A stretch of 14,279 bases of DNA from Rhizobium sp. Q54 (GTDB taxonomy: Bacteria; Pseudomonadota; Alphaproteobacteria; Rickettsiales; UBA1997): NCBI GenBank assembly GCA_945865855.1, contig CAMBES010000023.1:1-14279 (forward strand), read 5' to 3'. The translations under genes were made by a program, and so were the position numbers. Of the stretch, positions 1 to 5,759 are shown one piece after another (the stretch's first letter is position 1; the number at the start of each line of letters is the position of its first letter). The notes under the pieces were generated by a model. It worked only from the letters and a program-made list of their open reading frames with translations, had not been told where the DNA came from and made no database searches.

Positions 1-300
1 TTGGCGATTAAAAATCTGCAAATCCTGAGCTGGCGAATGCAGGATTTTAATAATTTTTTCGTCAGCAATGATTGCTAAGAAGGCATTTAGATCAAGGTTG
101 ATGAGGCAATCGATAATGAAAGATTCTTTAATTCCTGCAGAATTCTTTACCGCCACTTGAACGATGGAAAGAATTGGATAATAAGTAGTTTGACGCGTAA
201 ATTCGGTGTCTAACGCAACTAATTTTCTTTTATTAATTAGAGCAACAAGGCGGTCTAGTTCTGGCTGTGAAGTGATGTAGGAATTATTTTTTTCGCTCAC
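1..300 (-). CDS. rnd: Ribonuclease D, N-terminal part (runs off the left edge)
   Basis: This is the first 100 codons of a DEDD-family 3'-5' exoribonuclease that trims the 3' ends of tRNA precursors and other stable RNAs. I translated it by hand from a GTG at 298-300. Exo I is visible as DTEFTRQTTYYP, with the metal ligands D31 and E33. Exo II begins as HSPAQDL, with the likely ligand D93. The remaining exonuclease motifs and the HRDC domains lie outside the window; the whole protein is usually about 380 residues. The GTG is preceded by a purine-rich GAGGGG at a usable distance, and it makes the gene overlap the end of tsaB by 17 bp, so the two are probably translationally coupled. The upstream frame stays open for some codons, so the exact start is less certain than the identity. 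Confidence 0.9.
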   Translation of the reverse strand, partial: MSEKNNSYITSQPELDRLVALINKRKLVALDTEFTRQTTYYPILSIVQVAVKNSAGIKESFIIDCLINLDLNAFLAIIADEKIIKILHSPAQDLQIFNRQ

Positions 301-700
301 TGATTCTCGGCCCCTCTGAGTAAATTGGGTTGAGATCTGTTGAAATTTCACCGCGGCGAAATTTTTCCAAACCGAATGAAGCGATCGAAGCGATTTCAAA
401 ATTTTTGACTTCATCGGAATTTATTAAAATTAAAGGAAGGTTAGTTGCGAGCTTGAGAGTGCGCGCCACAGTAAGTCCTATTCGCGTTCCGGTAAAACTA
501 CCCGGGCCTTTTGTAGCGACTATTAAATCTAAATCTTGGTACCAAATTTTTTGCTCACACAAAATTTTTTCAATCTCGGTAATTAGCAATTCAGCTTGTC
601 TTCCACTTTCATAAATTGCGCTTTGGGTGAGAATTTTTTCTTCGCTTAATAAGGCCACAAAGAGGTTGGAGCCAGAGGTATCAAAGGCTAGAATTAACAC
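284..700 (-). CDS. tsaB: TsaB, tRNA threonylcarbamoyladenosine (t6A) biosynthesis subunit, internally shortened
   Basis: TsaB pairs with TsaD in the complex that makes t6A at position 37 of tRNAs reading ANN codons. The first 100 residues show the ASKHA nucleotide-fold hallmarks: an LAFDTS opening, and GPGSFTGTRIGLTVAR, where TsaB normally contacts TsaD. The start is a GTG at 698-700. The protein is only 138 residues, against about 210-230 in the family. After the LPLILINS strand it jumps straight to a C-terminal helix and an NPIY...RKK tail resembling the PVYLR end of longer homologues. The second ASKHA subdomain, with its IDAR-type strand, is therefore missing or very condensed. The frame is continuous, so this looks like an in-frame internal loss and not a frameshift. 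The dimerisation half survives, so I treat the gene as functional but reduced. It overlaps rnd. Confidence 0.85.
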   Translation of the reverse strand: MLILAFDTSGSNLFVALLSEEKILTQSAIYESGRQAELLITEIEKILCEQKIWYQDLDLIVATKGPGSFTGTRIGLTVARTLKLATNLPLILINSDEVKNFEIASIASFGLEKFRRGEISTDLNPIYSEGPRISERKK

Positions 701-733
701 TGATTAAAAAAGGAAATATTCAAAAATAATCCG

Positions 734-808
734 GTCATTGCGAGAAGCAAAGCGGAGCGAAAATCCAGTTTGTGTCGAGATGGATTGACGCACCACACTC
801 GCAATGAC
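734..808. repeat. 75-bp imperfect palindromic repeat (GTCATTGCGAG type)
   Basis: GTCATTGCGAG at 734-744 is the exact inverse of CTCGCAATGAC at 798-808. Inside it, AATCCA (762-767) is matched by TGGATT (781-786), and the arm after the left end carries the phrase GAAGCAAAGCGGAGCG. This is the usual look of a dispersed intergenic palindrome found in several Rickettsiales-like and other proteobacterial genomes. The middle arms have diverged, so the copy looks old. It lies between apaG and tsaB, where its RNA could fold on either strand. It has no T-run, so it is not a standard intrinsic terminator. Only one copy of this type is in the window. Confidence 0.75.
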
Positions 809-825
809 AAGCACAAGATTGATGG

Positions 826-1293
826 TTAGTTAATAACGTTTTTAATACTCGGCACATCGAGCGAAAAATTTGGAATCGTAACTTCAAAAACATCGTCATC
901 ATTGATTTTTTTCATATGATATTTTCCCATCATGATGCCTGAAGGGTAACGTAAATGCACCCCACTGGAATATTGGTAAGCGCCTCCCGAAGCAATCACT
1001 GGCTGATCTCCGACCACGCCTTCACCATTGACTTCTTGCACAGCTCCCTTCTCGTCAATGATGCGCCAGTAACGACTTAGTAACTGCACAGGATTATCTC
1101 TCCCGTTGTCAATTCTAACGTGGTAAGCCCAGACAAAAAGGTCTCCGATGAGACTAGATTTGCTATCAATAAATTCTGGCCAAACCGTTACGTTAATATT
1201 ATCGGTTGAGACGGTATAAGATTTGTTAGCCAAGCCCTGAGAGAGAATTATCTCCTCTTCAAGCGACTTATTAGATTTGGAGAGTAAGGTCAT
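826..1293 (-). CDS. apaG: ApaG domain protein
   Basis: This is a 155-residue protein made of a single ApaG fold, a fibronectin-III-like beta sandwich. The family signature is clear: PVQLLSRYWRIID (68-80), then EVNGEGVVGDQP (87-98), SSGVHLRYPSGIMMGKY (109-125) and a VTIPNFSLD end. The family was linked genetically to cobalt and magnesium resistance and to Ap4A levels in enteric bacteria, but its biochemical role is still not settled. ApaG is normally about 125-130 residues; the extra length here is an N-terminal stretch of roughly 28 residues with an acidic run (LEEEI). No other ATG allows a much better fit without cutting into the fold, so I keep the ATG at 1291-1293. It lies 94 bp after the upstream ATPase gene and 125 bp before tsaB, with the palindrome between. 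Confidence 0.93.
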   Translation of the reverse strand: MTLLSKSNKSLEEEIILSQGLANKSYTVSTDNINVTVWPEFIDSKSSLIGDLFVWAYHVRIDNGRDNPVQLLSRYWRIIDEKGAVQEVNGEGVVGDQPVIASGGAYQYSSGVHLRYPSGIMMGKYHMKKINDDDVFEVTIPNFSLDVPSIKNVIN

Positions 1294-1387
1294 TTGTAAA
1301 ATTCAATTAAACATATTGAGATTTAGGCTCTTGATAATTCTTGATGGTTTAGACTAAGGATGGCGAATTGTGACGACGACGTTTTGG

Positions 1388-3088
1388 CTACATTCTGTCT
1401 GTCATATCGACAACACGAATCAACTCCTTCAAGTCTATTATTCCGGCACCAACTTTAAGTAAGCCATCTTCAACCATTGATACAAAACCGTGACTCAAAG
1501 CATAGGCTGAAATCTCTTTGCGACTCGCACTTCTCGCTACTAAATCATCAAGCTCGCGATCAAATGAAAGAATTTCGGCGACAACAACTCGTCCTTTATA
1601 GCCATTGGTGCATTTCTCACAGCCAACCGCTTTAAATAGCTTGGTGATAGAGGCGTATTTAGCACCAAGCAGCTTTTTTTCGAGCTCGGTAATCGGCTCT
1701 TCTTTTTTACAATGAACGCAAAGTTTACGCGCAAGACGTTGTGCGGCAACACCAATCAAAGCTCCGGCCATCAGATAATTTGGAACGCCAATATTCATTA
1801 AGCGCGGAATCGCGCCGATCGCATCATTTGTGTGTAAAGAAGAGTAAACTTGGTGACCAGTCATCGCCGCCTGAATCGCGGTAATCGCAGTGTCTTTATC
1901 ACGAATTTCACCGACAAGAATGATATCCGGATCTTGACGGAGAATGGCTTTAATCCCGGCAGCAAAATCCATCCCGACCTCATTACGAATATTCGACTGA
2001 CGAATCATTGGAATGTGGTACTCGACCGGATCTTCGAGTGTCATAATATTTTTATCGATCGAGTTGATGTAACCGAGAACCGTGTAGAGAGTGGTAGTTT
2101 TACCCGATCCCGTTGGGCCAGTCATGATGATCATTCCTTCCGGACGTTGCACCAACTTCTTCAGCGCATTCACATTTAATTCAGAAAAACCGAGCTTTTC
2201 CATGGAAAGAATTGACTGCTTTTCATCCAGAATTCGCATTACGATATTTTCACCATTAATCGTCGGTTGAGTTGAAACACGAAAGTCGATTCTACGTCCA
2301 AGAATTTCAGAATTAATCCGACCATCTTGTGGCTTTCTGGATTCAGCAATATTCATGCCTGACAAGATTTTGAGACGCACCGAAAGTGCCGACCAATAAT
2401 CTTTGTGGAGCGAGCGAATTTGAACCATCTTTCCGTCAATACGGTAACGGATACGCAAGAAAGAAGCCTCTGGCTCAAAGTGCAAATCCGACGCGCCACT
2501 GTGCACGGCATCAGTCAAAATTGCATCAACAAGACGAACCACCGGACTTTTGTAATCACCCTTTAACTGATTTTCATCGAGAGTTTTGTTCTTATCTCCA
2601 CTCTCCATTTCTTTACAAATGCCCTCGATCGACATTTCGTAGCCGTAATATTGATCGATCGCTTGCAGCAAATCCACTTCTGGCGCGTAAACAGGATTTA
2701 TGCGAAAATTCGGCGGGAAAAAACGGCGAACTTGATCGATAACAACAATGTCAAACACGTCGGCCATTGCTATGCTTACTGAATCCAGCGTGAAAGAAAC
2801 TGGGATGATCTTATTGTGAGACGCAAAGTCTTTAGGAATTCTTTTAACTAATTTTGGATCGATGATAGTCGACTTTAAATCGAATTTTTTAGTGCCGCTT
2901 GATTCGTTTAAAATTTCACCGAGCGCACCTTCAGAAACAAATCCCATCTCAACCAAAATCATCCCGATGGTTTTTGCGCCCTTTAGACGATCCTGCTCTT
3001 TAAGTGCAATCCCTAATTGATCTTCGGAAATAACTTTTTGTTCTAAGAGTTTCACACCGACGTCTGTCGTAGCGCGGGAGATTACCAT
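1388..3088 (-). CDS. GspE/PulE/PilB-family secretion or type IV pilus assembly ATPase
   Basis: This is a 566-residue cytoplasmic motor ATPase that would drive assembly of a type IV pilus or type II secretion pseudopilus. Residues 1-150 form the N-terminal regulatory region seen in PilB and GspE. The ATPase core follows: Walker A GPTGSGKTTT (324-333), an Asp box LEDPVEY (351-357), Walker B ILVGEIRD (390-397) and a His box around GHQVYSSLHTND (411-422). A zinc-finger pair, CVHC (457-460) and CEKC (490-493), marks the GspE/PilB branch and argues against a PilT retraction ATPase. No pilin, prepilin peptidase, GspF/PilC or secretin is adjacent, so its partners must be elsewhere and PilB versus GspE cannot be decided. 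It is transcribed divergently from gltX across an 81-bp gap. I see no convincing Shine-Dalgarno sequence. Confidence 0.93.
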   Translation of the reverse strand: MVISRATTDVGVKLLEQKVISEDQLGIALKEQDRLKGAKTIGMILVEMGFVSEGALGEILNESSGTKKFDLKSTIIDPKLVKRIPKDFASHNKIIPVSFTLDSVSIAMADVFDIVVIDQVRRFFPPNFRINPVYAPEVDLLQAIDQYYGYEMSIEGICKEMESGDKNKTLDENQLKGDYKSPVVRLVDAILTDAVHSGASDLHFEPEASFLRIRYRIDGKMVQIRSLHKDYWSALSVRLKILSGMNIAESRKPQDGRINSEILGRRIDFRVSTQPTINGENIVMRILDEKQSILSMEKLGFSELNVNALKKLVQRPEGMIIMTGPTGSGKTTTLYTVLGYINSIDKNIMTLEDPVEYHIPMIRQSNIRNEVGMDFAAGIKAILRQDPDIILVGEIRDKDTAITAIQAAMTGHQVYSSLHTNDAIGAIPRLMNIGVPNYLMAGALIGVAAQRLARKLCVHCKKEEPITELEKKLLGAKYASITKLFKAVGCEKCTNGYKGRVVVAEILSFDRELDDLVARSASRKEISAYALSHGFVSMVEDGLLKVGAGIIDLKELIRVVDMTDRM

Positions 3089-3169
3089 TGTTTACAAAAT
3101 TTAATTTGGATTTGGGATAGTATTTTTTTAAGTTGCTAATCAGTACCCGATAAGTCAATTCAAAATCTA

Positions 3170-4588
3170 ATGTCTGTTATCACTCGTTTTGCTCCCTCTC
3201 CAACTGGTTATTTGCACATTGGAGGAGCTCGCACCGCTCTGTTTAATTACCTCTTTTCCAAGCATCATGGTGGAAAATTTTTACTCAGAATTGAAGACAC
3301 CGACGCGCAAAGGTCGACGAAAGAAGCGATTGATGCAATCTTGCATGGCCTTGACTGGCTTGGCTTAATACATGATGAAGATTTTATTCTTCAATCAAAA
3401 AATTTATCACGTCACAAAGAGGTCGCCGAAAAATTACTCGAAAAAAATCAGGCCTATTTGTGCTATACTTCGACAGAAGAGCTTGAAGAAATGCGCAAAA
3501 ATGCTGAAGCAAAAAAAGAAGTTTTTCGTTTCAAAAGTCCGTGGCGCGACAAAGTGCAGTCGCAAAATTCGACTGTTAAGCCAGTGATTCGGATTAAGGC
3601 GCCAATCGATGGAGAGACTATCATCAAAGACTTGGTGCAAGGTGAAATTCGTGTGAAAAATTCTGAGCTTGATGATTTGGTAATGCTGCGCGGAGATGAA
3701 ACTCCAACTTACATGCTCGCAGTTATTGTTGATGATCATGACATGCAAATCAGTCACGTAATTCGCGGCGACGATCACCTCACAAACGCCTTCCGCCAAA
3801 AAATAATTTACCAGGCGATGGATTGGAAAGTGCCAGAATTTGCGCATATTCCACTCATCCACGGCTCAGATGGCACCAAGCTCTCCAAGCGTCATGGCGC
3901 TACTTCGGTAATCGATTACAGAGATATGGGTTACCTACCCGAAGCGATGAGAAATTATTTGCTTCGCCTCGGCTGGTCGCACAGCGATTCTGAAATTATT
4001 TCCGATGCACAAGCGATTGAGTGGTTTGATTTAGACAAGGTTGGCAGATCGCCATCGCGTTTCGATTTCACAAAACTCGATTCGGTTAATAAGCACTACA
4101 TCAATCAAAAGAGCGACGAAGAGTTGCTGGAATTACTATTTAAAAGAAGAGGCCTCTGGTCTGGCTCTTCAGAGTTTTCTGAATTTTCTCCACTCATCGC
4201 GGCAGAAAAAAATAGAATCTTAAAGGCGATTAGTTTTTGCAAAGTGTCCGCAAGTATATTGGATGAATTGGCAACTCGCATTTTGGTTTATCGCAATGGA
4301 TTTTTTAAAGAGCTCAGTGACGAGGATAAAAAAATTGTAACTGAAAAAAACCTCCTTCTTAGCGAATTACAAAAATTCTTTATCGATCTGAACGATTGGT
4401 CACATGACGGAATTAAAAATTCTCTCAATAATTTTGCTGCGACTAAAGGACTGAAGATTAAAGATTTTGGACCGTTGCTTCGCATTGTTTTAACTTTCTC
4501 TTCGGCCTCTCCGGGCGGAATTTTTGACGTAATCGAGATCCTAGAAAAAGACGAGGTACTCGCGCGGATTAAGAAATTACTGGCTTAA
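3170..4588 (+). CDS. gltX: Glutamate--tRNA ligase (class I)
   Basis: GluRS charges tRNA-Glu. In bacteria that lack glutaminyl-tRNA synthetase it also mischarges tRNA-Gln, which GatCAB then amidates. The class I signatures are present: RFAPSPTGYLHIGGAR (6-21) with the HIGH-type motif HIGG at 16-19, then LRIEDTD (39-45), and GTKLSKRHGA (235-244) with KLSKR at 237-241. At 472 residues it is full length, with the anticodon-binding helical domain after about residue 300. Alphaproteobacteria often carry two gltX copies, one for each tRNA; the sequence alone does not tell me which this is. The ATG at 3170 starts immediately before the conserved ITRFAPSPTG strand, which fixes the start. The gene stands alone, divergent from the secretion ATPase, and an imperfect palindrome follows its stop. 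Confidence 0.97.
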   Translation: MSVITRFAPSPTGYLHIGGARTALFNYLFSKHHGGKFLLRIEDTDAQRSTKEAIDAILHGLDWLGLIHDEDFILQSKNLSRHKEVAEKLLEKNQAYLCYTSTEELEEMRKNAEAKKEVFRFKSPWRDKVQSQNSTVKPVIRIKAPIDGETIIKDLVQGEIRVKNSELDDLVMLRGDETPTYMLAVIVDDHDMQISHVIRGDDHLTNAFRQKIIYQAMDWKVPEFAHIPLIHGSDGTKLSKRHGATSVIDYRDMGYLPEAMRNYLLRLGWSHSDSEIISDAQAIEWFDLDKVGRSPSRFDFTKLDSVNKHYINQKSDEELLELLFKRRGLWSGSSEFSEFSPLIAAEKNRILKAISFCKVSASILDELATRILVYRNGFFKELSDEDKKIVTEKNLLLSELQKFFIDLNDWSHDGIKNSLNNFAATKGLKIKDFGPLLRIVLTFSSASPGGIFDVIEILEKDEVLARIKKLLA

Positions 4589-4590
4589 CT

Positions 4591-4662
4591 TTCGCCTCTC
4601 GAAAGAAGTCGAGACCTTTGCAGTCTTATTCGCGAGGTCTCGAACCTCTCTCGACCTACGAA
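4591..4662. repeat. Imperfect palindrome between gltX and rpmH
   Basis: TCGAGACCT (4609-4617) faces AGGTCTCGA (4635-4643), giving a 9-bp perfect stem with a loop of 17 bases. The pairing continues outward with mismatches to TTCG (4591-4594) against CGAA (4659-4662). The sequence differs from the 734-808 repeat, so this is a different element. It begins 2 bp after the gltX stop and could fold at the 3' end of the gltX message. No run of T follows, so classical Rho-independent termination is not supported; stabilising the 3' end or being a dispersed repeat are both possible. Confidence 0.6.
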
Positions 4663-4676
4663 ACAGATTGCCCCAC

Positions 4677-4713
4677 TTGCCATTTAAAGATCGGTAAATA
4701 AGTTGCGCCGCCC
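4677..4713 (+). promoter_or_regulatory. Probable rpmH operon promoter with GC-rich discriminator
   Basis: A TTGCCA -35 box (4677-4682) is followed after 16 bp by TAAGTT (4699-4704), and directly after that comes GCGCCGCCC (4705-4713). The -10 box is weak when judged alone. The case rests on comparison with the rplM promoter at 13933-13969, which has the same spacer length, the same GC-rich block in the same position, and almost the same distance to the start codon. GC-rich discriminators just after -10 are known from promoters under stringent (ppGpp/DksA) control. The expected start of transcription is near 4711. Confidence 0.5.
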
Positions 4714-4759
4714 CCTTGTTGATACACTTTAAAAAACCGGGGAAAAATCAGGTAAATTT

Positions 4760-4894
4760 ATGAAAAGAACTTGGCAGCCAAGCAAAATAGTACGCAAAAG
4801 AAGACACGGCTTTAGATCAAGAATGGCAACAGTTGGCGGACGTAGAGTTCTCTCGCGTCGTCGCTTTAAAGGTCGCGCTTCATTGTCAGTCTAA
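4760..4894 (+). CDS. rpmH: 50S ribosomal protein L34
   Basis: This short gene encodes 44 very basic residues. It opens MKRTWQPSKIVRKRRHGF and ends RRRFKGRASLSV, which is an almost complete match to the L34 family pattern, and the length is normal. L34 is a small late-assembling protein of the large ribosomal subunit. The ATG at 4760 has a CAGG Shine-Dalgarno-like element about 6-8 bases upstream. rnpA starts 12 bp after the stop, the standard rpmH-rnpA pairing in bacteria. No dnaA or oriC lies upstream; gltX is the neighbour on that side. Confidence 0.97.
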   Translation: MKRTWQPSKIVRKRRHGFRSRMATVGGRRVLSRRRFKGRASLSV

Positions 4895-4906
4895 TACTCA
4901 TCTGAC

Positions 4907-5302
4907 TTGCACATTCTCACGGTTAAAAAATCCGCAGAATTTCAAAACATTAGCAAGAAGGGTCAGAAGTTTTTTTCACAGACTCTTCTTCTGCTTACTC
5001 ACCCCGCCCCACAAATTTATTTACGCGAAGATTCAAAAAACTTTTGTCGCGTTGGTTACACAGTAGCAAAAACCGTTAGTAAATTAGCCGTAGAGCGCAA
5101 TCGCGCCAAAAGAAGGTTGCGCGAAGCCGTACGCGCTATTGCTTCACAACATGCTAAAAATAACTTCGATTACGTAGTCATCGCACGAAAAGAAATTCTT
5201 GCTGCCGATTTTACCAAAATTTCTACTGATTTGAAATTTTGCCTAACGCGGATTCATCGACAAAAAACTTCCTCAGACAATGCAAATAAAAAACACAACT
5301 AA
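4907..5302 (+). CDS. rnpA: Ribonuclease P protein component
   Basis: RnpA is the protein cofactor of RNase P, which removes the 5' leader from tRNA precursors. The 131-residue product has the signature basic helix RNRAKRRLRE (64-73), preceded by the RVGYTVAKTV strand (48-57) that typically leads into it. The start must be the TTG at 4907-4909: the rpmH stop codon lies in the same frame 12 bp upstream, no ATG or GTG lies between, and there is no later in-frame methionine. I see no clear Shine-Dalgarno sequence, so translation is probably coupled to rpmH. The 3' end overlaps fixH by 23 bp. The usual next genes, yidD or yidC, are absent. Confidence 0.95.
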   Translation: MHILTVKKSAEFQNISKKGQKFFSQTLLLLTHPAPQIYLREDSKNFCRVGYTVAKTVSKLAVERNRAKRRLREAVRAIASQHAKNNFDYVVIARKEILAADFTKISTDLKFCLTRIHRQKTSSDNANKKHN

Positions 5303-5759
5303 ACGCAGCAAAATCCCTTACATTTTTTTCGCTTTTTTTGGCGTAGTAATAGCGGTAAATATTGGCTATATTTACATCGCTAAAAAAACCTGGCGCGGCG
5401 TTGTAACTGAAGACTCCTACCAAAAAGGTCTTAATTACAACGACACTCTAAAGCAGATAGAAAAACAAAAAGAGCTTGGTTGGCTAGTCGAAATCAAGCC
5501 GACCAACATCGGCAAAAATAAAATGGAAATTTTGGTTAAGGTATCTGGCAACAAATCTTCCCTTAGCGAAGATACTAATGTCATGATTACTTTCACACGA
5601 CCGACTCAAGAGGGTTTTGATTTTATCGTCTCCGATACTTCGAAATACACTCATAGATTCGACGTCACCTTCCCCCTTCCTGGTCAATGGGATGCGGTAA
5701 TTATGATCTCTCAAGGACAAGATAAACTTTACCTAACAAGGCACTATGTTGTGCAGTAA
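5280..5759 (+). CDS. fixH: FixH/CcoH family cbb3 oxidase assembly protein
   Basis: This is a 159-residue inner-membrane protein with a short basic N-terminus, one membrane segment (about 12-34) and a periplasmic beta-rich FixH domain. Family features are the SYQKGLNYNDTL stretch after the membrane (46-57), GWLVEI (67-72), an F-x-RP element near 105-109 and the closing GQWDAVI strand with a YLTRHYVV tail. FixH/CcoH takes part in assembly and stability of cbb3-type cytochrome c oxidase, usually beside the copper ATPase CcoI. It overlaps rnpA by 23 bp and ccoI by 14 bp, so the three genes should share a message. The domain is recognisable although sequence identity in this family is normally low. 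Confidence 0.88.
   Translation: MQIKNTTKRSKIPYIFFAFFGVVIAVNIGYIYIAKKTWRGVVTEDSYQKGLNYNDTLKQIEKQKELGWLVEIKPTNIGKNKMEILVKVSGNKSSLSEDTNVMITFTRPTQEGFDFIVSDTSKYTHRFDVTFPLPGQWDAVIMISQGQDKLYLTRHYVVQ

Noticed and set aside
330..614. Plus-strand open frame of 94 codons
   Set aside because: It lies wholly antisense to tsaB, which has clear family motifs; no recognisable protein features.
1850..2742. Plus-strand open frames opposite the secretion ATPase
   Set aside because: They are antisense to the Walker and Asp-box regions of a well-conserved gene and look like shadow frames.
3091..3134. Promoter candidates between the secretion ATPase gene and gltX (for example TTGGAT-N17-TAAGTT)
   Set aside because: The -35 matches only three of six positions and several equally weak alternatives exist in this AT-rich gap.
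3434..3862. Minus-strand open frame of 142 codons inside gltX
   Set aside because: gltX motifs run through the whole region; the frame has no domain-like features.
4719..4732. Possible FNR/FixK box TTGAT-N4-TTTAA before rpmH
   Set aside because: Only the left half matches the TTGAT-N4-ATCAA consensus; the right half matches three of five bases, and it lies in the leader of a ribosomal gene.
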